From Cladochytrium replicatum (lineage: Eukaryota > Chytridiomycota > Chytridiomycetes > Cladochytriales > Cladochytriaceae): a stretch of DNA of 64,000 nt. Made by a program: the position numbers and the translations under genes. Of this stretch, positions 19,787-30,790 are shown piece after piece (within the stretch, counting starts at the first letter, position 1; every line of letters begins with the position of its first letter). The notes under the pieces were generated by a model, which was given only the letters and a program-made list of their open reading frames with translations, was not told the origin of the DNA and did no database searches. Where the stretch lies: positions 62,001-126,000 of the forward strand of contig JAHLKD010000116.1 in assembly GCA_025526935.1 (NCBI GenBank). Reading direction: 5' to 3'.

Positions 19787-22506
19787 ATGGATGGCACTCT
19801 GTCCGGCACAAAGAAACCAACCGTGATCGGGTCGGATGCGTATGTGGACAGGAAAAAGTAGAAGAAACATCGCTAATAATCAATCATTTCGTTGTTGTCA
19901 GGTTCTTACGTGACCAGGTCGAAAAGTTGCTCCGGGAATCAAAAACTTTGAAGCAGAAGGTCGAACTTCTTGACAAGGTGGGCATCATCATCATGCAGTG
20001 AGAAAAGGGAAGGGTTGTGGGACTTTTCCTCCATTGCATTCAATGAGCGACGCAATGGACTTGTTTTGCGAGCTGCTACTCTCCCTATGCTGAAAACAAG
20101 CTCTCATGAAGGAGAATGCCGCGCTAAAGAAGTCTCTCTTCGACCTCTCCCTACGCTACAACGCCCTTGCCACGCGCCTCCCCAAAAATCACAACTTCAA
20201 CCTCTTTGGCTTTCTCGACTCTGATCCGGCCTCCGAAACCGACGCCGGGAACGGATCCGACGTCGGCGCTGCTGCGGGCGCTTCGGGCTCACCTTCTAGC
20301 TCGGGATTTCCGTCTGCATCGGGATCGACGACGTCAGGTGTGCTCTCCGTTGTCGCAAACTCGCAGGTTTCGATTGGAAGTACGGGGCTTTCGATTCAGC
20401 CGGGTTTGATAGCGAGTGTGTCCTCGCCGACGACTTCGGGCTCGTTCCCACAAGGAAGCTTTGCTGGGGTCCGGGATGTCATATCAGCAGCAGGTGTCTC
20501 CGTGATCCCAAACGTGCTTACCTCTGGTGCGGGGAGCGCTGTCTCAGAAACGGCTGCCGATTTGCCTTTCAGTGAGTAAAATCAGCAGTAGAGTGAGGTG
20601 AAATCTGCTCAAAATTTGGATCCATTCCAGCTACTACTTCTCAGACCAAGGACACATACCACAAGAGTGGGAAACTATTCACGGCCAAGCATGAGTTCAA
20701 AGTACGAGAGAATTTTTAATCTACTTTCTTTTTAGTTACGTTTGTAGAATCATTCCGGAGCGGTTTACGCAGTCCAGTTTTCACCATCAGGAAAACTTTT
20801 AGCCACGGGATCGTTCGACAAAACAGTTCGCATTTTCGATCCAATAGTCACACAAAAAGAGGTGTGCATTAAAGAGAGAATAGAAGTACAAATACTCATG
20901 TATTTGTTCTCATTTCCAGATTCATTGCTTCAAGAAGCATACACTTAACGTGTCGGATCTTGGATGGACAGCTGACTCGACCGAGCTTTTGTCCGGAGCT
21001 TACGACCAAACCTGTAAGATCTGGGATGTCGAGAGTGGCAAGCTGATGGAATCATACGACTGCGACGGCTTTGTACAGTCGATCATGTCATATCAGCGAG
21101 GTAGGATCGTTTAGCAAAGGCATTTCACAAACTTTAAATGTGACGACTAGACAAAAACATATTTTTCCACGGAACATCCCGCAACGTACTCGCGATGATC
21201 GACAGACGCGTTGGACACACGTCTGCTTCAGATGGGAGCGCATCGCCTGCACCGCTGAGCGCAAACTCGTCTGCGTCGGGTCAAACACAGAATGCTGATG
21301 TCATATTCAGGAACGATGCCATGATCAACTCCCTGTGAGTGTCCAATCCTATTTAATCACATTTTACTAACCCTTTGAATTATGAAGCTACATCCTTCGT
21401 GACGGTCTTTATGTGATCACCTGTGATAGCTTGGGTTTCATAAAGACATGGGACATTCGTTCGGGTAAGACAGATGCTTAAAAGAGGAACGTCGAGATCT
21501 AATCATGTTACCTTCAAACGTTTGTTTTTTAGTGAAATGCGTGTACTCCCACAAGTCCTCACCCACGGGAAGCCCGATATCACACCTGGCCATGTGCTAC
21601 ACAACACCTTGTAAGTTGCTCACTCTGAACAATCTTTTCTGCCGCAGAACTTAAGCGCATGTCCAGCCATGGATGAAGATCCGAGGTTCCTTGCAGCCAA
21701 CAGCTACGATAATGGTAGGAGAAAACTCTCGGTTGTCTCCTAGCTCACTCCCGTTGTCTATGTTCCCCAGTGATACGCGTTTATGACCGAGGGTTCCAGC
21801 CTCCAAAGTTCTCCTACAGACAAACAGACGCACTCAAAGGTCACAAGAATAAGAACTGGCCTATCAAATCCTCATTTTACTACTCTCAAGATGGTAGGTC
21901 GTTGTATTAGTAACGATTCAAAATGTCTATAGTTTGTTTTAATGTACTGTACAGATATTGTTAGAAGAATCTCAAGCCATGAAGATGTGTATGTCGGTGC
22001 AGACGGCCAAGCTGATCCTATGGACTCAAGCAGGTGGGATAGCAATGACGAAGGACGAATCATAGCTAAAATCACCGACAGCTTCGAAAAGGACAAGGGT
22101 TCTCGCGAAACGGCGCTACTCGCGACGGGTAGTTCTGACCCATACATTCACGTGTACGCCGTTAGCGGCGGAAACGGGGTAATATTTAAAGAGCAGTCCA
22201 CACCCCCAAGATGCTAATTCTTACATCCTATGTTTTCAGAAAAACGTTGGATTTGGGAACAGTTCGGCAACGTCCGGACTTGGGATCTCGACGAGCGGTG
22301 GATCAAACTCGAGCTCCTCTGGATCGATGGGTTCAGGATCTGGGGGAGGGTCTTCGACTGGTGGTGAGCTGCTGCAACGGCTTGAAGGCCACGGTGACCG
22401 TGTCTACGCCGTCAACTTCCACCCGTACGAGCCGATCCTCGCCTCTTGCTCTGCAGATTTCACTGTAAAGCTGTGGTTTGGCAACTTTGCGCGGCTGAAG
22501 GCATAA
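19787..22506 (+). CDS. WD40-repeat protein with N-terminal coiled coil
   Basis: The proposed start is ATG 19787, with first exon ending at 19839. The second exon encodes a coiled coil (FLRDQVEKLLRESKTLKQ), and the third begins ENAALKKSLFDLSLRYN. A long Ser/Gly-rich linker follows (about 20220-20570). WD40 blades then come in separate exons: NHSGAVYAVQFSPSGKLLATG with FDKTVRIFD; HTLNVSDLGW with YDQTCKIWD; LYVITCDSLGFIKTWD; a degenerate middle; and a C-terminal HGDRVYAVNFHPYEPILA with ADFTVKLW. The stop is 22504-22506. About ten exons with short introns are visible. The protein is likely a scaffold. I could not tie it to a named family, so no function is given. Confidence 0.8.
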
Positions 22507-22509
22507 ACA

Positions 22510-22925
22510 TCAACTCGTTATTGGCACAGTCTTGTATTTATTGTAGGAGGAATCAGAAGTTTGATACATGAGAGAGATCCCTCCTGCACCGGCATTCATA
22601 GAATTACGAGCAGTTCTGCCCTGGAATACAAGCGCAACAGTGACAACAGCCACCAAGACAATATGCACACCAAAGAACATTTTGCCAGCGGCGGATATTC
22701 CGCAAAAGTTGAATCCAGTCAAATTGTCTCAGCACTCTCATCAACTGAAATACATTGTTTTTGATTTTCCAAGATCCTCACAGAGCGACAGGCCATCGTA
22801 TTAGATCGAACCGTCGCACCCCTCAATCTTCCCACTGCACTAGAAGAACTGGCCCCATAAACCACGATCCAAAAGGCTCCTTCACAAATCCAAGCCCGTC
22901 GTGAGTACCGAAAGCATGTTATCAA
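22510..22925 (-). CDS. Small multi-pass membrane protein (MARVEL-like?), 5' end uncertain
   Basis: At least two exons are seen on the minus strand. The upstream part (22925-22760) encodes RRAWICEGAFWIVVYGASSS with a membrane-type segment. The downstream part (22710-22510) encodes FNFCGISAAGKMFFGVHIVL and a second strongly hydrophobic helix, then a polar tail. The layout of hydrophobic segments with a GFNFCG-type loop resembles fungal MARVEL-domain proteins, but this is a weak comparison. The splice between the two parts is not certain. The gene ends 4 bp from the convergent WD40 gene. Confidence 0.4.
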
Positions 22926-22997
22926 ACTAACCCAACGAGTTTATGATGTTTACCTGCCGTCTTAAATAGGAAGTCGTTTCAGCATCATACACGTAGT

Positions 22998-23003
22998 CAC
23001 GTG
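22998..23003. promoter_or_regulatory. CACGTG box between two divergent genes
   Basis: A CACGTG palindrome lies 58 bp before the CDT1 start and on the upstream side of the minus-strand membrane protein. It is a typical bHLH/bZIP site. A second CACGTG is found before the histone gene. Confidence 0.35.
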
Positions 23004-23060
23004 TCGCTAGCAAGACTGTCAAATTTCATTTCGTTGTTTTTGTTAACCGGCGATCGGAAA

Positions 23061-25194
23061 ATGGAACAGCCGTCACTGAAGGCGTTCCTGGCTGCAAACA
23101 AGTCGAAGCTGCTCACGGCGACTCTGGCTGCAAAGAAACTCGGAAAACGCGAACTCACCACAACGCAAAAGAAGGTAAGGTTCAGGGCCAGGGCTGGATT
23201 TTTGGTTAGAATTACCTATCTTCGCGTTCGAATCGTGCCAGAATGTGGATTCAGAGCGAAAAGATGGTTCGGTTCTGCAACCAGAGAAGCGTAGGAAGAT
23301 CGCTAAAGGAAGCGATACAGAACTAGCACCGGGGAGTTTGGTGGAATTGCTCAAGGTATGCGATCTGTGCGTCGCGATGCCTTCTCCAGGATTGATCGAT
23401 TGCTACGACAGAATGAAAATGACTGTCGACCGAGCTCGAATCCGATACAGCAAGTCCTTGGTGGTCACGAGAAAGATATGAAGGAAGTTGAACCGACCGC
23501 TTTAGAAGATACCAATCCGTTTGTTGAGCACGCTCCAGAGCCGCGTCTTGAAGAATCTTCAGAGAGATTTCCTGGGAATACCCATCGAAAGGAGATTGTA
23601 AAAAAGCGTGATCGCGAAGACGATGACATCCAAACTCCGAAGCGACAGGTGGCCGTGTCATTCCCGGGCTCTCGGTCCCGTTCTTCTTCCCCCGTACCAC
23701 TTCGATTTTCGCGAAGGTGATATACCCCCGGTTGCAATAATCCATGTCGTTTGTTCTTACACTTCTTCAGCTCCGCAGCTCCACCACCAACGCCCTCCGT
23801 ATCTCCAGGCCCAAAAACACTGCAAGCCCCGAAATTAGCTAGCCCTGCGAACGCCCTTCGACAATCCCTCAGCTCTTGGTCCCTTTGGAACATCCCAAAA
23901 AGCTATAAGGCGCTTGCCGAGGCATTTTACGCTCTAGACAACGCAGTCACTTTCTTGATGAAGTCCGGGACCGCGGAAGGAAGCTTAGTTGACTTTTACA
24001 AAATCAAGAAGCCTGTCGAGAACCAGACCTCGCGGTAAGCACTATTCAGTGGGGGGTTTATTCGTATATTGATCATTGCCTGAAACATTTTGCAGGAGTT
24101 TTGAATTATCGCATGTCGCGCAGATCCGAACGATCTTCCCGGAAGCGTATCAGTACAGGCCGTCCAAAACAGTGTATAAAGGCGAAACAGTCTTCTCTGT
24201 GCTGTTGATGCTATCGATCTCGCCTGGTGAGCGAGAGATTCTGGATTCAGTGAAGAAGACGTCACCAATTCGAACCCCGCCGAACCCGATTGCTGTTCTC
24301 GGATGGCGATTGGCGAATCGAAAAGACGAGTTCATGAGGCGGCTGGTGGGTCGTGTTCAGAATTTCCACGAAGTAGCGTGATTTCTCCACCTTACCAACA
24401 ACAGAGGCTTACATGATTTCACAGGAGTTCTTGAAAGAAAATGGCATCGGAGAGATGCAGAGGGAGAGTAAATCATGGCACAAGGACTTTGACGTCGATT
24501 CTATCCCCGAAGTTCCAAGAGCCGAGCTTCCGCTGATGGAAGTAGTTCCGATGCATCAAAACCGTGATTTGGTGCTACGAGAGGTCGAACCTCCGAAGGC
24601 TTCGAAAGTTCAAGCGAATGGCAGCGAGAATAATGAAGAGCAACGTGCCGCGCGTACCGAAACCTCGAGGGGGAAAGCTTTGCTTGAGAGGGTGGGTACA
24701 TCATGACCTACACATGCTTTACGTCAATCAACGATGCACAATGCAGATTCGCGCAAAGGAAAGAATACGCGCGGAAGCGGCTGCGGCGGCGTCAATCGCA
24801 GGATCAGAAGACGAGATTAAGAATCGGGAGAAACTGCCTCAAGTCGCACGAAGTTTATTATTGTACGTTTGGGTTGTGGTAGCAACTGAGCGTCTTCTCA
24901 CCGATTTATTCAAAGCTTGTTCGTTTCGGTCGGAAAGAAGACGATGGAGCTTCAACAGGTTCTTGGCAAACTCGTAGACAGCTGTTCCGTTGCCACTGGG
25001 AGAGGTGAATCATAGAGTGATTTGGTATTTCAGTGTGCTCACTGGCTGGTGATTCAGATGAGATGGAGAAGCTTGTGTCGCACATTGCGACAAAGGTGCC
25101 AAATTGGTGCAAGATAGCTAGTGTTGGACGAGCACGCTTTGTAAAGCTCGACGACAAGACTCCCCTTTCCGACGTGCTCGCCACTCTTTCGTGA
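23061..25194 (+). CDS. CDT1: DNA replication licensing factor CDT1
   Basis: CDT1 loads the MCM2-7 helicase at origins with ORC and CDC6. The multi-exon gene starts MEQPSLKAFLAANKSK, at the position where other CDT1 proteins carry a PCNA-interacting degron. The central winged-helix region is recognisable: SYKALAEAFYALDNAVTFL, HVAQIRTIFPEAYQYR and the following FKxG-type hairpin. Next come FDVDSIPEVPRAELP and LLERIRAKERIRAEA, which match the linker and MCM-binding start of animal CDT1. The C-terminal winged helix ends in WCKIASVGRARFVKLDDKTP, with stop 25192-25194. The N-terminal motif Q-P-S-L-K-A-F-L fits a PIP box only loosely because the second aromatic and the TD pair are absent. Confidence 0.9.
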
Positions 25195-25271
25195 TGATAC
25201 TTAGTTTTTGTGCTTTTGTATCCTAATGTGTATATTGGTCCAGATGTGTCCCAAACAGGCAACATTGCTCC

Positions 25272-25305
25272 CACGTGACCTTCGTTCCCACCACTTCCTA
25301 TTTAA
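25272..25305 (+). promoter_or_regulatory. Promoter elements of the histone H2A gene
   Basis: CACGTG at 25272-25277 and TATTTAA at 25299-25305 lie 70 and 42 nt before the start codon at 25347. Confidence 0.5.
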
Positions 25306-25346
25306 GTCGCTGTCGTCCCTGCAACTCGCGAATCTCTGAACTTGAA

Positions 25347-25935
25347 ATGGCCGGAGGAAAAGCTACTGGTGCGTGTTCGGTCTGGCACGGTGTACTTGCG
25401 TGTTATTGACTCTCTTTGCTTTGCTCTGCTCTGTTCCGCAGGTGGAAAAGGTAAGTCGAGCTCGAGCTCGGCCGACAAGAAGCTTGGAAAGTCTCGTTCC
25501 GCCCGCGCCGGTCTCCAGTTCCCCGTCGGTCGTATCCACCGTCTCCTCCGCAAGGGCAACTACGCTCAGCGTATCGGTGCCGGTAAGAAAAGAATACAAA
25601 GTCCTTAACACCCTAAACACGAGACCTGACCTTTCTGCCCATCCGCAGGCGCTCCCGTCTACCTCGCCGCAGTGCTCGAGTACCTCGGCGCAGAAATCCT
25701 TGAGCTGGCAGGTAACGCCGCCCGCGACAACAAGAAGAGCCGTATTATCCCCCGCCACTTGCAGCTCGCCATCAGGAACGACGAAGAGTTGAACAAGCTC
25801 CTTGGAAACGTCACCATTGCCCAGGGCGGTGTCCTCCCCAACATTCACAACAATCTGCTACCCAAAAAGTCCAAGGATCCCATGGGAAAGAAGATGGGTC
25901 CCCCCGGAAGCCAGAGCCAGGAGTATGACGACTAA
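25347..25935 (+). CDS. Histone H2A, H2A.X-like, with an Asp-Asp C-terminal extension
   Basis: Three exons (25347-25368, 25442-25582, 25649-25935) join in phase. The protein has the canonical H2A fold ([50 protein letters not shown]) and not the H2A.Z signature. It ends [13 protein letters not shown] is the phosphorylation motif of H2A.X used in DNA-break signalling. In most H2A.X proteins it is the extreme C-terminus, but here two Asp residues follow. The presence of two introns suggests a polyadenylated, possibly replication-independent gene. No paired H2B gene is adjacent; it follows CDT1 by 152 bp on the same strand. Confidence 0.95.
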
Positions 25936-26716
25936 GTAATGTATGTTTTGCGCTTTCAAGCTGATTTCCTGCTTTTTTTGATAGGTACTGATCCGAGACT
26001 TTGTAGTTGACGCTTTTTTAGAAATCACCCCATTCGGTCTGTCGACATGTATCGCACGCGGGCTTGTCGATCCCTTGGAGAGAGTGTTCACACACCCCTT
26101 GTAAATTATTAGTTTTCAATCTGAAAGAGATTCTTCAAAACCAAATACGATTGTGCCATCTGCCCCTCAGCGATGATCTGTTCTGGGAAGCCTTTGAATT
26201 TGTCAGAAGGAAGAAAGCCTATTTTGAAAACCTCATCGAAGCAACAACACAAAAAGTTTCGAATTCTGTCGACCGGAACAAAGAGGGAAGGAAATAAAAG
26301 GTGTACAACTGCACACTTTCACTACCAAAACAAGGAATGGGACCACCACAGGATCGAAATCCACACCTGAAAGACCCGTTGGAAAGAAACTATCGAGACA
26401 CTTTCAACAAGGTCAGCCAACAGAAAAACTGGGGGGAAAAGCACACAATTTAAAGATAAACCGAAAAATTGTCCTCAAAGAAAATCCCCGATTCACCAAT
26501 GAATGACCGTAAAAAAAGCGTTAAGGACGGATTTGGGAAGAAACAAACAGGTTCGTGAACGAAAAGGACAGAAAAGGGGGGACGCAAGAAAAGAATAACG
26601 TTGCTTCACTACAATGATCCCTTGCGAACACCAAAAGCTAAAATCTAAAGCAGACGCCGATTTCTCGCCGAATGTCGCAATCACGTTTCTAACTCTCATC
26701 CAGCCTTCTCCCCCAT
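25936..26716. other. Convergent 3' region without a gene
   Basis: AT-rich sequence between the convergent histone and PKA regulatory subunit genes. No domain or RNA gene is seen. It probably contains both 3' untranslated regions. Confidence 0.5.
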
Positions 26717-28175
26717 TCACGCCTTGGGCTTAGGTGAAAGGTTTAGTTTATAAATCACCACTGGAATTCACTATACTCACCAAAACCTGCTCTGCAATCT
26801 TTTCGTAGTTTGTAGCGTTCCTCTTGACAATGTCCAAGACCGGACCAAACAATCGCTCGAACGCCCTCTTTCCCAAGCTCGCACACTTGAGCCTGCCCTT
26901 GGCGATGATCGTGGCTCTCCTCGGCTCGTTTGTGATCAAAGCAAGCTCTAAAAGAGACAATAACGCAAAAATGAAGAGATTAACGCTTTTGTTGTACAAA
27001 ACAATTCTCGTTGTTCCTCACCGCCGAAATATTGACCCTTCTTTAGCGTGATCGGCGACTCGTGCTCCACTCCATTCTCATCCATCTGCGTGACCCTCGC
27101 CTCTCCAGACTCGATAATGAAAAAGTTGTCCCCGCGATCTCCCTGCCTGATCACCGTGTCACCGTCGCTGAACGTCACCGACTCGAGCGCATCCGCGATC
27201 TTGTGCCTCTCATATGGCTCAAGCGACACAAGCAGCGGCACCTCTTCAAGGAACTCTTCGTACATCCTCCTCTTCCTCGACGTGTTCTCCATCAAGATCC
27301 TGCGGAACGTCACGCGGTCCAGAGCCCACAGCACAGCAGTCGAAGTGCACACGACCGTAGCCGCGCGAGGGGCGTTGTACATCAGCGCGAGCTCGCCAAA
27401 GCTTCCTCCCGGTCCATAGTCCGTCACCTTCACAGGCGGCTGCCCGTTCCTCGACACAAAGACGTCCAACGTCCCCGTCTCCACAACGTAAAAGTAGTCG
27501 CAGTCCATGCTGCCCTGCTGAATCACCTCCTCCCCCGCAGCAACCTTCTTCTCCTCCATCGCGTTCACCACGTCCGCGTACTGCTCCTCGTCGAGCGAGC
27601 GGAAGAGGAAGTTGTTGATGATGGACTGCCTGATGCGCTGCCGCTGCTCGTCCGACTTGTCGACGACTTTCTTGACGTAGTTGGTGTCAAGCGTCGGCGC
27701 CATCGACTCGGCGGAGACGGAGGTGCGCCGCCCGCGGTTGTAGGTCGGAGGGGGTGGCGGTGGTGCGGCTTCTTCTTCCTCCTCGTCTTCATCGTCGTCG
27801 TCGTCTGTGTAAGTGTCGCTTTCGTCCTCGGCGCCGCCGGAAAGCTTCTTGGCTTCCTCGTCTTCCTCCATCGTCCTCATCACGCTGGAATCGTTGCCTT
27901 TTACCATCGATCCGCCTGTATGCTGGTGTCCGTCTGCTGTGAAAGAAGAAAAATACTGTAGATGAGCCGTCAATCCAAAACCCGGGCATGCGTACAAGCT
28001 CACCGAGTACCAAAAGTTTAGAGCGCTCCTCGGCGAGCTTCTGGTTGAAATAATTTGCGCAAAACTGATAAATGTCCTGTGGTTGGGCCCTGAGCACCTC
28101 TCGGTTCAGGTCTTTGAGAATTTCGGGGAAAACGGACTGGACTGTGGATGGATCGCTCGAAAATCTTTCACTCAT
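26717..28175 (-). CDS. cAMP-dependent protein kinase regulatory subunit
   Basis: Four exons (28175-28004, 27936-27022, 26947-26781, 26728-26717) match in phase and give 421 aa, close to the usual size for fungal Bcy1-type subunits. The N-terminus has a dimerisation/docking helix (IYQFCANYFNQKLAEERS). An acidic and poly-Pro linker leads to the pseudo-inhibitor site RRTSV at about 127-131. It has Ser in the phospho-acceptor place, so it is a type II-like, autophosphorylatable subunit. Two cyclic-nucleotide-binding domains follow, each with its phosphate-binding cassette: FGELALMYNAPRAATV and, across the third junction, FGGELALITNEPRRAT. The last exon encodes only PKA and the stop; it is defined by splice signals and phase alone. 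Confidence 0.95.
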
Positions 28176-29475
28176 CGCGGGGTTTGAGGGGCTGCGGGGA
28201 GGGGTATTTAACCAGCGATCCCAAGGAGGTGAATTTTCGAGTGTTCAACAGAAACACCGACACAAAAAACCACAAAATTGTCAGCGATTCTCATTCTGCC
28301 GGCGGAGAACTTACGTTGTGCAGTGTGGTTTTTCTGAAGGTTGGCGGGGTAGCTGACACACAGAGTGTAATAATACGGTCGAAGTCTTGCAGCCTGGTTT
28401 GACCCATTGCAAATTCAGCACAGAAATTCATCTTGAATGATGTCTCTATTCACCTGAGATGCAAACGACAAAAGTTTGTTCAAGCTAGATGACCTCGTGG
28501 GCTGGTATGTCGGGCTTGCAGACACACTGCAAAGTACAATGCAAATTCCAGGATCAGTGAGAGTAATCCTGAAAGCGGCGAGGGGGCCAGCTGCGACCGC
28601 CCCGACGAATTCCTTTGAGCGAGGGTTTGAGATTCCCCCTTGCCGTTGGGTTTTAGGCTTGGGAGCAACCCGTGTGGCTGCAGGTGGTTGGGAGGGGGCC
28701 AACGTACCTGGAGGGGGAGTGGGACTGTGAGTTGGTCGCTGGGTTGCAAGTCTGAGGAAGGAAAGAAGGCGAGCGGTTTATTTGTGGGCAGTTTAGTTTT
28801 AGCTGATTCAGACCGAATGAGTGGAGCTGAGGATCTGAGACGACCTGATTGGAACAGAGCCAGAACAACAAATACATTCGGGATAATGCTAGATTTTAAT
28901 GTGTTCGATCATGAGTGTACTGGACAATGAGCGATCCGAAGCTAATGTGCGAATCTCACTGGACAATGAGTGATCCGAAGCTAATGTGCGAATCTCAGAA
29001 GACTTCGGTGACTCGGTGAGCCGTCGGGTCTTTCTCAAAACAATCATGACTTCATTTGCATAGAAGCGTCAGGATTTTGCTTGAGAGCATTTCCCCACTC
29101 CGCGCACCATCTTCAGCGGGCATCTTGGATCGCAACATATTGCCTCCTCAAAATCAGAATGAACTGGACATCAGGTCAGCGAACTTCTCTAAACTCCAGC
29201 ATAAATCGTTCTCTTCAAAAAGACCCACCTTTGTTCTCGTGTGGGTCATGTATCCATACCCACAAGAATCAACGTTAATACAAGACTCATCCACAAAATG
29301 CCCCCTCAAAAAAACAACACAGCCGAATCCTAAAGCAGCCCCAGATACAAGGCCGCATTCTTTGCGCCCACGCTCACTATTAGATAAATCCAAAACCACT
29401 GCGTCAAGAAGCAAAAACTTGCACACACAACAACAATGAACTTACCCCCCGCTCTTCAATCACATCGCACGACGT
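28176..29475. other. Intergenic stretch with weak open frames
   Basis: No recognised domain. The stretch 28176-28400 is the upstream region of the PKA subunit gene. A 39-bp tandem duplication lies at 28920-28997. An open frame at 29056-29439 (plus) is Lys/Ser/Pro-rich with no domain and may be part of the next gene. Confidence 0.4.
28920..28997. repeat. 39-bp tandem duplication
   Basis: Two direct copies (28920-28958, 28959-28997) differ by one base (GCGATCC against GTGATCC). Confidence 0.95.
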
Positions 29476-30404
29476 ATGCGCAATACAGTGAAACTTGAGA
29501 AATATTCGAGCGAGTACGAGAAATCACTACACTCGGTATGCATAAAAAAACAATGTTTTTGCCGATCAACCCCGCACATTTTCTCAAACAAGGAAGCAAG
29601 TCGACTTGTGACGCGCACATTCGCGCTCAAAGCGATCGAAATCGACCGGAGAATACAATCTGGAATCGCACTCTCTCCATGGATCTATCCTACTGCCGAG
29701 ACAGCTCGGCACTTTGGCTCGGTGGCATCCGATCAGCCTTACCGAAAACGACCGCGAACGGAGCATCGAGACCCGCTCACGACTCGAACCGTGCCCCTAG
29801 ATATTGCTGAATCGACTGAAGTCAGCATTGCCGCACCGCAAGCAGCCGGTCGAGCAAAGTCTGCTTCCAGATCACGTCACACTGTATCCGTCCAAACCAC
29901 CCCGAAAATCCTCCGACCGAAGACTCGACCCCTCAGTAGCCAACCGTGAACTTATCGTCTGTGGACGCTGCAGCTCGTGGCCCACGGGTAGTCGAAACAG
30001 AACTGAAAGAGGAAGTCAAACTCTTCCTGCTCAACCTCTCAACAGTCAAACGCTCAATGCAGGTAATCCACTTTATATACTTTTTTATTTTGGGATTGCA
30101 CCCTGAGCTGAAATGGGTATCCCAAAAACTGGCATAGCTTGGTCTCTGTGAACCCAAGCTCAAACCCACGCACCGAGCGTTGCTCATCACCGCCGTGCTC
30201 GATGTCGACGCGATCGAGACCCAGCTGGGCAAGCTCCTGGTGGATCGAAAAAGATGCTTTGAGAACCATGGTGCGATTATCGCAAGGGTTTGTTCTAGAC
30301 ATGAATTCATCCGGGTTTTGACCCCACCCCCCACCCGTTAACGGAACCTCTCTGCAGCTCCTGGGAGATCCGATTGTGTTCGACTGGAAAGTTTCCTTGA
30401 AAGG
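29476..30404 (+). CDS. Hypothetical protein, multi-exon, boundaries uncertain
   Basis: An open stretch at 29476-29949 encodes a basic, Ser/Thr-rich protein part with a nuclear-localisation-like run (RKRPRTEHRD). It is followed by helical segments in separate exons: ETELKEEVKLFLLNLSTVKR (ending near 30060), CEPKLKPTHRALLITAVLDV through VDRKRCFENHGAIIA (about 30140-30285), and LLGDPIVFDWKVSLK (about 30358-30401). The final piece recalls a COMM-domain strand (hydrophobic-DW.V.L), but the match is too short to name it. The join between the first two parts crosses a stop, so an intron is needed there. Confidence 0.45.
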
Positions 30405-30790
30405 TATGAATTTTGTTGCTAACAACCATGAAGAACCAGCTATTGAGACTTTACGTTTCGGCTGTATCCAGGATATGATGATTTTCAGTGCACAGCTCTG
30501 TCAGTCGTACGGTATCCTCCACAAGCGATTAAGACCTCTTGTTGTGGCCGACTTTCTTCTCTCTCGGATCTATGCATGTCCGTCTTTGAGCCATACATAC
30601 ATTTTTTTCCTAGAACGTTGATTTTTGTTGGATGACCCACGAGAATTATGTATTGTAGCTTATATTAGATTTCTCAACATCCCAATTGGCTTTTTAGGAT
30701 AGTATGGTTGCATTCCAACACACGACCCGAATTGCGAACAAAAACAGGGGCAGAACTCCCCGTACCCCCCACCCCAAAAAAAGTTCTCAT
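30405..30790. other. Convergent 3' region
   Basis: Possible last exon or 3' untranslated region of the upstream gene, then sequence with runs of C and A before the F-box gene stop at 30791. Nothing is recognised. Confidence 0.4.

Noticed and set aside
27062-27961. 299-codon plus-strand open frame
   Set aside because: Antisense to the PKA regulatory subunit exon; Arg/His/Val-rich composition is typical of a shadow frame.
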